Positions 44,912 to 56,249 of a DNA stretch of 64,000 nucleotides are shown piece after piece; the first letter of the stretch is position 1; each line of letters starts with the position of its first letter. The notes under the pieces were generated by a model that saw only the letters and a program-made list of their open reading frames with translations, made no database searches and was not told where the DNA came from. The DNA is taken from assembly GCA_030035585.1 (NCBI GenBank), contig CM057464.1, positions 78,476,919 through 78,540,918 on the forward strand, read 5' to 3'. The position numbers were made by a program, and so were the translations under genes. This DNA is from Dugong dugon (Eukaryota; Chordata; Mammalia; Sirenia; Dugongidae).

Positions 44912-46790
44912 ATGTTGTTGTTAGGTGCCATCGTGTGGGTTCCCACTCATAGCGACTCTATGGACAACAGAGTGAAACACTGCCTGGTCTTCGATCATCC
45001 TCACAATCATTGTCATGCTTGAGCCCATTGTTGCAGCCACTGTGTCAATCCATCTTGCTGAGGGTCTTCCTCTTTTTCACTGACCCTCTACTTTACCAAC
45101 CATGATATCCTTCTCCAGGGACTGATCCCTCCTAATAACATGTCCAAAGTACGTGAGATGAAGCCTTGCTATCCTTGTTTCTAATGAGCATTCTGGGTGT
45201 ACTTCTTCCAAGGTAGGTTTGTTTCTTCTTCTGGAAGTCCATGGTATATTCAATATTCTTTGCCAACACCATAATTCAAAGGCATCAATTCTTCTTCAGT
45301 TTTCCTTATTCATTGTCCAGCTTTCACAGGCATATGAGGTGATTTAAAACACCATGGCTTGGGTCAGGCATACATTAGTCCTTAAAGTGACATCTTTGCT
45401 TTTTAACACTTTAAAGAGGTCTTTTGCAGCAGATTTGCCCAATGCAATGCATCTTCTGATTTCTTGACTCCTGCTTCCATGGGTGCTGATTGTGGAGCCA
45501 AGTAAAATGAAATCCTTGATGACTTCAATCTTTTCTCCATTTATCATGATGCTGCTTATGTGAGGATTTTTGTTTTCTTTATGTTGAGGTGTAATCCCTA
45601 CTGAAGGCTGTAGTCTTTGACCTTCATCAGTAAGTGTTTCAGGTCCTTTTCATTTTCAGCAAGCAACGTTGTGTCATCTGCATAGCACAGGTTATTAATG
45701 AGTCTTCCTCCAATACTGATGCCCAGTTCTTCTTCATATAGTCCAGCTTGTCTGATTATTGGCTCAGCATACAGACTGAATAAGTATGGTGAAAGGATAC
45801 AACCCTGACGCACACCTTTCCTGACTTTAAACCACACAGACTTCCCTTGTTCTGTTCCAATGACTGCCTCTTGGTCTAAGTTCAGGTTCCTCATGAATTC
45901 CAATTCTTTGCAATGTTATCCATAATTTGTTGTGATACACACGGTTGAATGCCTTTACATAGTCAATAAAACACAGGTAAACATCTTTCTGGTATTCTCT
46001 GCTTTCAGCCATGATCCCTCTGACATCAGCAATGATATCCCTTGTTCCATGTCCTTTTCTGAATCTGGCTTGAATTTCTGGCAGTTCACTGTTGATGTAC
46101 TGCTGCAGCTACTTTTGAATGATATTCAGCAAATTTTACTTGAGTGTGATATTTATGATATTGTTTGATAATTTCTGCATTCTGCTGGATCACCTTTCTT
46201 TGGAATGGGCACAAATATGGATCTCTTCCAGTTGGCTGGACAGGTAGCTGTCTTCCAAATTTCTTGGCATAGATAAGTGAGCGTTTCCAGCACTGCATCC
46301 ATTTGTTGAAACATCTCAGTTGATATTCAGTCAATTCCTGGAGCTTTGTTTTTTGCCAATGCCTTCAGTGTAGCTTGGATCTCTTCCTTCAGTACCATCA
46401 GTTCTTGATCATATGCTACCTCCTGAAAAGGTTGAACGTTGACCAATTCTTTTTGGAACAGTGACTGTGTATTCCTTCCGTCTTCTTTTGATGCTTCCTG
46501 TGCCCTTTAATGTTTTCCATTAGAATCCTTCAATATTGCAACTCAAGGCTTGAATTTTTTTTCTTCAGTTCTTTCAGCTTGAGAAATGTTGAGTGTATTG
46601 TTCCCTTTTGGTTTTCTATCTCCAGGTCTTTTCACATTTCATTATAATAGTTTACTTTGTTTTCTCAAGCTGCCCTTTGAAATCTTCTGTTCAGCTCTTT
46701 GACTTCATCATTTCTTACTTTTGCTTTAGCTACTCTACGTTCAAGAGCAAGTTTCAGAGTCTCTTCTGACGTCCATTATGGTCTTTTGTA
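44912..46790 (-). mobile_element. RTE (BovB-like clade) LINE, antisense, about 1.9 kb
   Basis: Left edge 'tgttgttgttaggtgccatc' is the complement of the RTE tail. The element extends on the minus strand through the RT domain to about 46,790, farther 5' than the sense copy at 28.9 kb. It reaches the 'cgtagagtagctaaagcaaa' region but lacks the endonuclease. No convincing TSD. Confidence 0.88.
45344..46334 (-). pseudogene. RTE reverse-transcriptase ORF remnant, antisense
   Basis: Pieces in order on the minus strand: 46,334-46,086, then 'DVYLCFIDYVKAFNRV' (46,012 on), then the 101-codon frame 45,903-45,598 containing 'VRKGVRQGCILSPYLFSLYA' and 'NNLCYADDTTLL', and last 'KDFILLGSTISTHG' (45,547-45,344). 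Catalytic YADD is at 45,673-45,684 (complement). Frame changes and stops show that it is dead, though the RT core is better preserved than in the 28.9-kb copy. Function if intact: target-primed reverse transcription. Confidence 0.9.
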
Positions 46791-47310
46791 TATGATTCCA
46801 TTATTCAGTAAAGATATTTATTGAATAAATAAACCTCATAATGTAGCTTTTCTTCAGTTTTGTGCTGTTGCAGTTGGCAGAACTAAAACACAGCAAGATT
46901 TTCAGAGTTACAAAATTCTGTCTTTGCCAATAATATAATATTCTATATTTATGTTTTATTTATATTTAAAAATACCATCCAAAAAATGTTTTAAATACAT
47001 TTTTTAATGTTACCATCCCATTAGTTTCGAAATTTTTTATATCATGTAATTTATCAACTTGCTTGTTATAAGACTGGAGAGAAAACAATTCTCAAATCAA
47101 ATAAAATTTTCCATTCCGATATTATTTCTCAGTAAGTTCAAAGGGAATGGCAAATAGCCAATCCTGGAAAACATGTGAATCTGTCAATTTTGTTAGTGGT
47201 CGCTTCCCTTATGTCCTCTAATGGTTAAGTTGCATTCCCTAACATTTTGTATACTCTGAGGTTGTTAGGACCATATCGCTGGTTTTTGCATTGGTACAGA
47301 AATAAAATTT

Positions 47311-47329
47311 AAAAAAAAAAAAAAAAAAA
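47311..47329. repeat. A19 run with upstream AATAAA
   Basis: Nineteen A residues. An AATAAA lies about 10 bp upstream. It may be the tail of a retrocopy whose body I cannot identify. Confidence 0.6.
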
Positions 47330-47787
47330 CCTGTACAAATGTCTTTATAGTTGTAGAGACTAATGCTTCCATTTTTATCCTAATGTCAACCCAGTGTGGA
47401 TTCTAGCTAGGAATGAAAGAATTGATCCCTCAGTTGTTTGCAGCTCTACAACTGCAGATAAAGTCACTCTGAGTTATTGATTCACCCACTCAGCTACCAC
47501 CATTGTCTTCACAAAGCCATTATAAATGCTGCCCAGAACTGGTGTTGAAGAGCTCCACAGGTTAACTAAAGAACAGGAGTGTTGTTTTTGCTGAAGATGT
47601 TTGCTGGTGTGAATATGTTTTACCCATGTTTACTCGATCTTCTTGGAATTACTATGACTATTTTCCTCTTTAACATAAACTCGTTAATACTTCTATAAGC
47701 TATGAATAAATTCTTACTCACCTAGGTACATTAAAGTCTGCATACTTAATGTAATGAAACAGATTTAGCATTGAACTTCCTTTGGGG

Positions 47788-47820
47788 AAAAAAAAAAAGA
47801 AAGAAAGAAAGAAAATAAAA
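47788..47820. repeat. A-run followed by (GAAA)n
   Basis: About eleven A residues, then roughly five GAAA units. Confidence 0.9.
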
Positions 47821-49116
47821 CCCTTATTTAAAAAAAAAAAAAAACTATATGAAGAGTTATTTTCCAATGTAGTCCTAAATATAATTCTCACCAGAAACAA
47901 GATTGAATAGGAATCTTTTTTAAAAGCACTAATTTTCAACAGTAATGTTTGTCTTTATACTATGGGGAATAGCAGCAGTTACAAATTTAAAACAGATACT
48001 GACTTTTCCAAATCAGTACTTTCAAAAAATATTTGTTTTTGATGCTGCTTCTGATATAAATTGGTTTGCTTGTTTGTTTCCTAACATAGTCCCAAATCTC
48101 TGAGATGTGAAAAATAAATACAGTAATTGTTTACTTTAAAAACCAATTAAGATATGTTTATAAACATATTTAATGTTATTAAAACAATATATTAATATAG
48201 TATTTCATATATCAAAACAGTTTATATGTTTATAAATACATATAAATATAAGAATTCTCACTTAAAATAATAATATGTCAAAAAGTCTATTAACTATGCC
48301 ATTTCTCCTCTAATGACTTTTTTAAGAAAGACTGACAAGGTATTTTTTTGACTGATTGTTTAGTTTGATTTAGGTTTTTAACTTTCTGATGAACTTGAAC
48401 AAATTCCTTGTCTTACTAACTTATAAACCAAAAACGAAAGATTTGTAGGAGTTTTAATAACTCCTTCCTTGAAATAGCCAAGGAAGACTAAAAGTTAGTG
48501 GTTACATAACAGAGAATGTTCCCTCCCAAGAAATTAAAATGTTTGCCATTTATTATTTCTAAGTATCAAAATAAAATAAATAATACTATGTCTACACAAT
48601 ATGAAAGAACTAGTCCTTTGGTTTAAAAGTAATTTAGTTGTTTTAAAGGCCACCATACATGCCTGTTAATAATGTTAATAATTGATAAAATCTATTTTCA
48701 CTGATATAAAATATGACTAGTATCGATGAGGACAAAGTGTTTCACTGACAGTTAATCCGCATAAATTGAACTGGCCTCCTCTTGTTATTCATCTTCCACA
48801 AACTTCATGTTTATTAGATATTTCCTATACAGCTTTCCAATACAAAATAAATTCTTACCACTTTTAATAACCTAATGATACAAGTTCTTTTTTAAGAAAC
48901 AATAGCTATGGTTTATTTTTAACTGTCCTAATTCAGCTTCAACATTCCTTGATATTCAACTTAGATAATTGTTCTAACATGTTTATAGGTAAACTTTATT
49001 AGTATCCTTTCAAAAAAGCTTATATGATCTTAAAAAGAGACTTTTTTAATGTTCTCTATTATTTGTCATCGGTTTCTATTCAATTCATTTCCCTTTGAGT
49101 AAGAAAAAGAAAAAAA

Positions 49117-49262
49117 GCCCACTGCTGCTGAGTCAATTCTGACTCATAGCGACCCTATACGACAGAGTAGAACTGCCCCACAGAGTTTCCAAGGAGCGGC
49201 TGGCGGATTCAAACTGTGGACTTTTGGGTTAGCAGCAGAGCTCTTAACCACTACACCACCAA
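49117..49262 (-). mobile_element. AfroSINE, antisense, compact
   Basis: 'ctgctgagtcaattctgact', 'catagcgaccctatacgaca', 'agtttccaaggagcggctgg', 'ctcttaaccactacaccacc'. Little diverged, so relatively young. No clear TSD. Confidence 0.9.
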
Positions 49263-49309
49263 GTAGAAGCTAAAATAGTTTAAAAGTATATTGAGAAATT
49301 AACATTGTT

Positions 49310-50118
49310 ACTACTCACCAAAGTAAAATGTAGAACATTTTCTTTATAAACTATGTTATGCCAGTTGAGCTAGATGTTCCTCGAGACCATGGTCCCTACA
49401 GGCCCCAGTCCAGCAATTCGGTCCCCAGGGGATTTGGACATGTCCATGGAGCCCCCATGATCTTGCCTGAACAAGTTGTGCTACAAGAGCAGCATCTGGG
49501 GTCTTAAAAAACTGTGAGACGCCATCTAAGATACTCCATTGGTCTCACCCCGTCAGGAGCAAGGGAGAATGAAGAAAAGCAGGGACACGGGAAAGATTGG
49601 TCCGAAGGACTGATGGACCACAACTGCTGCAGCCTCCACCAGGCTGAGTCCAACATAACTGGATGGTGCCCAGCTACCACCACTGACTGCTCTGACAGGG
49701 ATCATGGTGGAAGATCCCAGACAGAGCTGCAGAAAACATAGAACAAAATTCTAACTCACAAAAAAAGATCAGACTTAGTGGCCCAACAGAGACTGGAGAA
49801 ACCCAAGACTATGGCCCCCAGACACCCTTTTAGCTCAGTAATGGGGTCACTCCTGAGGTTCACTCTTCAGCCAAAGATTAGACAGGCCCATAAAACAAAA
49901 TGAGACTAAAGGGGCACACCAGCACAAGGGCAAGGACTAGAAGGCAGAAGGGGACAGGAAAGCTGGTAATAGGGAACCCAAGGTCAAGAAGGGAGAGTGT
50001 TGACATGTCGTGAGATTGTTAACCAATGTCACAAAACAATATTTGACTAATTGATTAATGAGAAGCTAGTTTGTTTTGTAAACCTTCACCTAAAGTACAA
50101 TAAAAAAAAAAAAAGAAA
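49310..50118 (+). mobile_element. L1 3' end with 5' inversion and 16-bp TSD
   Basis: About 49,310-49,490 is antisense L1 3' UTR ('actactcaccaaag', 'ctatgttatgccagttgagc'). From about 49,494 to the poly-A tail it is sense ('ctggggtcttaaaaaactgt', ending 'cacctaaagtacaataaaaa'). In collinear copies (2.7, 51.6, 55.7 kb) these two pieces are adjacent in one orientation. Exact TSD AGAAATTAACATTGTT at 49,294-49,309 and 50,119-50,134. Confidence 0.92.
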
Positions 50119-50134
50119 AGAAATTAACATTGTT

Positions 50135-50446
50135 GCAGAATCATTTATATAGGCTTGGTGCATCTAATTCTGAGCTGAAATCAGTTGAATGTGTGGTAGA
50201 TGATAAAATGAGCTGCCCATTCTGTTTTGTGATTGTAGTTCTTGCCTCCAACTCTCTAATAATTGTAAGGCATTGCTGTAGACTAGTTTGGAATTTAGAG
50301 AGGGAGCAAAATCCCTAATCTATGAAAGAATTAAGTATGAAATCAGTTTTCTTTTATATATATTAATAAAATACTCAAGGAAGATTTATTACATTATTGT
50401 TTTTATATTATAATTTATTTTATTTTTTGTTATTGTTGAGAATATA
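50135..50446. other. AT-rich spacer
   Basis: Nothing recognisable. 'ttattgttgagaatatacac' near its end may be a small repeat fragment. Confidence 0.45.
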
Positions 50447-50963
50447 CACAGCAGCTTGAAGACATTATGCTGAGTGAAGTAAGTCAATCACAAAAGGACA
50501 AATATATGACCTCAGTTATATAAAAAGGCAATAACAGGCAAATGTATAGAGACCAAAGCTTATCAGTCGTTACCAGGGCAGGGAGAGAGGGGGAAAGAGA
50601 GCTTATTATTTATGGAGCACTGAGTCTCCATTTATGGTGATGGAAAAATTGCATTGAAGAAAGGTAGAGGTGCACAGCCAATTAATGTAATTGCTGTTAA
50701 TAAGTTGCTGTCCTTAAAAAATTGAATCAGCAAAAGTTTTGTGATAGATACATTTACAATAACAACAAAAAAGAGCAGCTGCTGAAGCTTCTTACGTACA
50801 ACCAAACACATCATGGGTTTTGGTTTCTTGGTTTGGAGGTTTAGGGTCAGGGTTTCATCAGATATCCCAGTTAATTAGCCTAATATCATATTTAGTGCTT
50901 CTGTTCTATCTCCTAGTTCTTTGCTTAGTGTCTAGAGTCTTAAAAGCTTGTAAGTGGCTACCG
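50447..50963 (+). mobile_element. Older L1-type 3' UTR fragment, sense
   Basis: 'gaagacattatgctgagtga', 'atcagtcgttaccagggcag' and 'tgtctagagtcttaaaagct'. Related to 12,116-12,440 and, at its end, to the younger L1 3' UTR. It is cut by the antisense L1 that follows; the sequence after that L1 (from 52,509) is AT-rich and I cannot assign it. Confidence 0.65.
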
Positions 50964-50975
50964 AAGTTCTCTTAT

Positions 50976-52496
50976 TTTTTTTTTTAGTTTTTAAATTTTT
51001 TTTTATTTTTTCCCATACGAAAATTTATACATACATTGTTAGGTGACTCTAATTGCTCTCCCCATACAGTAACAGCACATTTCTCCTTTCCATCCCTGAT
51101 TCTCCATGTCCATTCAACCAGCTCCTAACCCTCTCTGCCTTCCCATCTCACCTATGGACAGAAGCTGCCCATTTAGTCTCTTGAATCTACTCGAGCTAAG
51201 AGGCACACTCCTCACAAGTATCACTTTATGTCCCACAGTCCAGTCCAATCCTTGTTGGAAGGGTTGCCCTTGGATTGTTTTAGTTCTGGGCTGATAGAGA
51301 ATCCAGGGGCCATGCTTTCCAGGGTTCCTCCAGTCTCAGTCAGACCATTAAGTCTGGTCTTCTTACTAGAATTTGAGTTCTACATTCCACCTTTCTCCTG
51401 CTCCATCCGGTACTCTCTGTTGTGTTCCCTGCCAGGGTAGTCATTGGTGGTAGCCAGGCACCATCTAGTTCTTCTGGTCTCAGGCTGATGAAGCCTCTCA
51501 CTTATGTGGCCCTTTCTGTCTCTTGGGCTAATACTTTCCTTGTGTCTTTGGTGTTCTTCATTCTCTTTTACTCTAGGTGGTTGGGACCAATTGATGCATC
51601 TGAGATGGCTGCTTGCAAACTTTTAAGACCCCAGGCTCCACTCACCAAAGTAGGATGCAGAACATTTTCTTAATAAGCTTTGTTATGCCAGTTGACCTAG
51701 ATGTCTCCTGAAAGCTTGGTCCCCAGACCTCTACCCCTGCTACTCTGTCCCTCAAAGTGTTTAATTGTATTCAGGAAACTTTTAGCTTTGGTTTAGTCCG
51801 GGTGTGCTGACTTCCCCTGTACTGTGTGTTGTCCCTCCCTTCACCTAAGATAATTCTTGTCCACTATCTAGTTAGTAAATAACCCTCACCCTCCCTCTGC
51901 ACCCTCATAACCATCAAAAAATGTTTTCTTCTGTGTTTAAACCTTTTCTTGAGTTCTTATAATAGTGGTCTTGTACAGTATTTGTCCTTCTGTGACTGAC
52001 TAAATTTATTCAGCATAATGAGTTACAGCTTCCTCCATGTTAGATGTTTCACAGCTTCATCGTTGTTTTTTATTGTTGTGTAGTATTCCATTGTGTGGAT
52101 ATACCAAAATTTGTTTATCCATTCTTCCATTGATGGGCATCTAGGTTGTTTCTATCTTTTTGCTATCGTGAACAGTGCTGCAATGAACATAGGTGTGCAT
52201 ATATCTATTCGTGTGGTAGCTCTTATTTCTCTAGGATATATTCCAAGGAGCGGGATAGCTGGATCCTATGGTACTTCTATTTCTAGCTTTTTAATGAAGC
52301 ACCAACGATTTCCAAAGTGGATGCACCATTTTACATTCCCACCAACAGTGTATAAGTGTTCCAGTCTCTCCACAACCTCTCCAGCATTTATTATTTTGTG
52401 TTTTTTGGATTAACGCTAGCCTTGTTGAGCTGAGATGATATCTCATTGTAGTTTTGATCTGCATTTCTCTAATGGTTAATGATCGTGAGCATTTTA
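50976..52496 (-). mobile_element. L1 3' portion, antisense, 1.5 kb with 12-bp TSD
   Basis: Poly-T-rich left edge, then the L1 3' UTR in reverse, then at about 52,070-52,490 the L1 ORF2 C-terminus/3' region ('tagtattccattgtgtggat', 'tccattgatgggcatctagg', 'gtgctgcaatgaacataggt', 'ccaccaacagtgtataagtg'). Exact TSD AAGTTCTCTTAT at 50,964-50,975 and 52,497-52,508. The 106-codon sense frame at 52,093-52,413 is the antisense shadow of L1. Confidence 0.92.
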
Positions 52497-52546
52497 AAGT
52501 TCTCTTATATTTTACAGGATAAATTCTCTTTACCTATACTTTAAGG

Positions 52547-52741
52547 GGGAGTCCCTATGTGGCAAATGGTTAGCACACTGGCTCCTAACCGAAAGGTTAG
52601 AAGTAAGAGTCCACTTCAGAAGAAAGGCCTGGTGATCTACTTCTGAAAAATCAGCTGTTGAAAACCCTATGGAGCACAGTTCTCTGACACATATGAGGCT
52701 GCCAGGAGTTGAAATAGATGCAATGGCAACTGGTTAGTCGT
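52547..52741 (+). mobile_element. AfroSINE, sense, divergent subfamily
   Basis: 'tggcaaatggttagcacact', 'cagaagaaaggcctggtgat', 'tgttgaaaaccctatggagc', 'tgcaatggcaactgg'. Flanked by TATACTTTAAGG (52,535-52,546) and TATACTCTAAGG (52,742-52,753), a TSD with one mismatch. Confidence 0.9.
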
Positions 52742-52888
52742 TATACTCTAAGGAGGCTTAAGTCCCTATTTCTTTGTGGTAGCCATGCAGATTTGTGTGT
52801 AGTGAATCAAATGTAGCATAGCCTTAGGTCACAGGCAGTAGCCTGAACTGCTAGAAAGTTAAGGCAAATCAAAAACAGCTTCTAAAAC

Positions 52889-53097
52889 CGCATTGTTGTT
52901 GTTGTGTGCCATTGAGTCTATTCCAACTCAAAGCGACCCTGTAGGACAGAGTAGAGCTGCCATTTGGGGTTTCCAAGAATGTAATCTTTATTGGAGCAGA
53001 TCCTCAGGTCTTTCCTCCTATGTAGCCGCTGGTGGGTTCAACCCCCTGACCTTTTGGTTTGCAGCCAAGCACCTAAGGACTGAACCACCAGGGTGCC
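52889..53097 (-). mobile_element. AfroSINE, antisense
   Basis: 'gtgccattgagtctattcca', 'gaccctgtaggacagagtag', 'tgtaatctttattggagcag', 'gactgaaccaccagggtgcc'. A GTT-repeat tail complement lies at the left. Confidence 0.9.
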
Positions 53098-54257
53098 TTT
53101 CAAAATAGCACTAAGACTGGTTAAATATGTCAGCTATACACTTATTGGTTCAAGGTGCAAAATTTGACCTATAATACACAGAAACTTGGAAGAAAGAGTT
53201 AATTTAGGTTAAGTGGTTTATAGAGTTTTATTCATAAAAAAGGCATTTAGTATGTAAAACCCTCTGCTAATTATGAAAAATTGTGAGAGATATTTTTCCA
53301 TCCCAGGGGAAGCTCTATTGTGACTTAAGAGTCTCCAAAGAAAGTAAGCCAATTTAAAATAGCACCATTAAAAAAAAAAAAATCATTTGAAATATCTCAG
53401 CCTTCTCACATAAGTTATACGTTTGACTTATTATATCTTTTTTTTATTGCAAATTATGTAAATCTGGAAATATGTGCTATGAGTTTTAAGAGTAAAATCT
53501 GGAAATATGCGCTACGGGTTTTAAAAGAATAACTGCATGAAAATTGTTGGAATAAGACTGTCAAACTTTTTTGATATCTTGAAAAAAATATTATCTTGCT
53601 GTCTTTTCAGGTGTTTTCTGGCACATTTTAAAAAGCTTAAGAGATTAATTCCCATGACATTTTTGAAAAGTCATTTGTTCTTTGAGTATATTTTTTGTTC
53701 ATCTGAATAAGTAATATTTTTAATGTTATCATTTTTTTTTGCTAGTATTATTAAAAAGTTGATACTTGAATGTGAATTAAGGAACATATTGGTATTATAA
53801 TTTTCAAACTAATTGTCAATTAGTATAGGGAAACTTTCATACGTACTTTCTGTAATCTCAAACTAAATATTGAAGAACACTTCCAAATAATTTTAATATA
53901 AACTACAACTTTGATTTCATGTTCTCTCTCAGACCTAGAAATAGACTATCAATATTAAGTTTCATATTTTATCACAGTTTGAAAAAAATCTTCAAAATTC
54001 ATGACCCTAACTTTTTCAGTTTTGATGGGCAAATGCAGTGAGAAATATGAAATTGAATGGTATTTCAATGTATAAAAACAGAATAAAACAATGATTTTTT
54101 TTCTTTCACATCTCTACTTCTAAGCTTATTATATAGCCTATAGAAGAAGACTTTTCAATAAATCCTGAGTTTGTCTAAACAACATCCATTCCCTCCTTCC
54201 TACTTTTTAAAATAATATTTATTCTGATTAGTCTAAAATAATCATATTAATCTTTGC
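53098..54257. other. AT-rich sequence
   Basis: No named repeat apart from a 35-bp tandem duplication annotated separately. Confidence 0.45.
53461..53530. repeat. 35-bp tandem duplication
   Basis: Copy 1 (53,461-53,495) and copy 2 (53,496-53,530) both start 'aatctggaaatatg'. In the core, TGTGCTATGAG in copy 1 corresponds to TGCGCTACGGG in copy 2. Confidence 0.88.
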
Positions 54258-54655
54258 TAACGCTTTTTCAGAACCCAGAGTTAAGCCAATTGGTACATAG
54301 AATTCTACCGGAGATTGTTATTGGTCCTGGAAAGGGCATATGGACCAATCAGACAAAAGATGTGGAATTACATTCCATAGTTAGATCTGAGTTTCTCTTT
54401 CCCACAATCGGTGGACAAGATATGTGCTGTTCAGTAGTGCTGGCATCCATTTTATGACCAGAAGCAAAGCCAAAGCCAACACCAAAAGGAGAAAAGAGCT
54501 GAGATAATGGCAAAGAAATGGAACAAGAGCCCTGATGGCGTCTGACTCGGCTCCTCCCTTACATCTGTACTTTCTGCTCTGTGAGATAATGAATGCCATT
54601 ATATTCAAAGTTTCTTTCACTTGTAGCCAAAAGCATCCTAGATGATACAGCTCTT
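54258..54655 (+). repeat. LTR-like old repeat, family uncertain
   Basis: 'gaccaatcagacaaaagatg', 'gcaaagaaatggaacaagag', 'ccctgatggcgtctgactcg', ending 'agatgataca'. The order resembles the end of a mammalian ERV LTR, but I cannot place it. Confidence 0.3.
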
Positions 54656-54972
54656 TGGGTATACTTTAAGTAATTTGTAGCAAACGTTTAATGTTGGAGA
54701 TTTTCATTTATTGGTTCATTCATTCATTTTAATACTGCAAATGGTTTCCACATTAACCAGATAAAATAAAAATAGTCTATTGTAATCTCAGTGACTTGAT
54801 TAGTCTGAGCATTTAACACTACTTATAAAAAAAACGTAGGCACCAAGTTCCTAATGCTTTTATTCTAGGGCAGGGTACTCTCACAGTGGGTCATTACCCA
54901 CTTAGGAAGGATATCAGTGTCTACTGTTGTCATGTTAGTACCTCCTTTTGGACTGGCTCCTTAACTCCTAGA
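54656..54972. other. AT-rich spacer
   Basis: Nothing recognisable. Confidence 0.5.
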
Positions 54973-54989
54973 TCCTCTCCAAGTTTCTT

Positions 54990-55987
54990 TCTTTGTTGTT
55001 TTTTCTTTTTGAACATTTTATTGTGGTTTGAGTGGAAGTTTATAAAGCAAATTAGTTTCCCATTCAACAATTTATACACATTTTGTTTCATGACATTATT
55101 TGCAATCCCCTCAATGCAACAGCACTCTACCCACTTCCTTCCTGAGCTCCCCATTTCCATTTGCCCATCTTTCTTGCCCATTCCTGCCTTCTGAACTTTG
55201 TTTTTGGGCAAGTGCTGCCTTTTTGGTCTCGTGTGGTTGATTGCTCTGAGGAGCACGTTCCTCATTGGTGTTATTGTTCACTTTATAGGCCTGTCTATTG
55301 TTTGGCTGAAAGGTGATCTCCAGGTTTGAAAGCTGTCTAAGGGCCTTAGTCTTGGGGGTTCCACCAGTCTCTATTAGACCAGTAAATCTGGTCTTTTTTA
55401 TGAATTTGAATTTTGTTCTATATTTTTTCCTACTCTGCCCAGGACCTTCTACTGTGATCCCATCAGAGAGGTTAGTAGTGGTAGCCAGGCACTATCTAGT
55501 TCTGGTCTCAGGCTAGTGGAGGCTGTGGTTCCTGTGGTCCCTTAGTCCTTTGAACTAATTATTTCCTTGAGACTTTGATTCTCTTCACTATCTTTTCTCC
55601 AGAAGAGAAGACACCAGTAATTGTATCTTAGATGGCCACTTGCAAGCTTTTAAGACCCCAGTCCCTACTCACCGAAGTAGAATGTACATTGTCTTTATAG
55701 ACTGTGCTATGCCAATTGACCTATATATCCCCTAAGACTATGGTCTGAAGGCCTCAAGCCCAGTAACTTAGTCCCTTGAGATGTTTGCTTATGGCTAAAA
55801 AGTTTTCATAATGGTGCCACCTGTGTACTTTATTATATACATGGATATATTTGCAGCACATACAAATGTGTATGTCGAAATAGCCTCTGCCAAACCTATA
55901 TACGCTCAAGGGTGTTCTCCCATAAGCCATCCCACACCTATTCAGCTGTCATATCTATCTGTGTATCCACTCATACATTGGTGTTTT
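54990..55987 (-). mobile_element. L1 3' end, antisense, 1 kb with 17-bp TSD
   Basis: Poly-T-like left edge, then 'aaattagtttcccattcaac', 'accagtaaatctggtctttt', 'gcaagcttttaagaccccag' and 'ctactcaccgaagtagaatg', collinear with the 51-kb copy and truncated at 55,987. Exact 17-bp TSD TCCTCTCCAAGTTTCTT at 54,973-54,989 and 55,988-56,004. Frames of 102 and 111 codons here are incidental. Confidence 0.93.
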
Positions 55988-56026
55988 TCCTCTCCAAGTT
56001 TCTTGATGTTAAGGCCCAAGAAGTAG

Positions 56027-56240
56027 CATTATCCAAACCAAACCCATTGCCGTTGAGTCAGTTTCAACTCATGGTAAGCCCATGTGTGCAGAGTAAAACT
56101 GCACTCATTAGAGTTTTCAAGGCTGTGAACTTCAGAAGCAGAACACCAGGACTTTCTTCCAAGGCACCTCTGGGTGGGTTTGAACCACCAACCTTTCAGT
56201 TAGTAGTTGAACACTTAACAGTTTGTGCCACCCAGGGACT
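56027..56240 (-). mobile_element. AfroSINE, antisense, with 9-bp TSD
   Basis: 'cattgccgttgagtcagttt', 'tgtgcagagtaaaactgcac', 'tttgaaccaccaacctttca', 'gtttgtgccacccagggact'. TSD AAGAAGTAG at 56,018-56,026 and 56,241-56,249. The 119-codon frame 55,912-56,271 runs across L1 and SINE and is not a gene. Confidence 0.92.
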
Positions 56241-56249
56241 AAGAAGTAG

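Larger units (their letters stand above)
46791..49116. other. AT-rich sequence without recognised gene
   Basis: Contains an A19 run preceded by AATAAA (47,300-47,329), a GAAA microsatellite and other A-runs. No recognised exon. The 73-codon antisense frame at 47,718-47,939 is a poly-Phe artefact of A-runs. Confidence 0.45.

Noticed and set aside
44880-46800. TSD for the antisense RTE ('gcatatg' left, 'gtatatg' right)
   Set aside because: Only about 6 of 7 bases of AT-rich sequence match, which is too weak to claim.
49310-50118. Separate antisense and sense L1 insertions side by side
   Set aside because: One perfect 16-bp TSD encloses both parts and the parts are adjacent in collinear copies, so a single inverted insertion explains it better.
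52093-52413. 106-codon sense frame
   Set aside because: Reverse strand of L1 ORF2 C-terminus/3' region.
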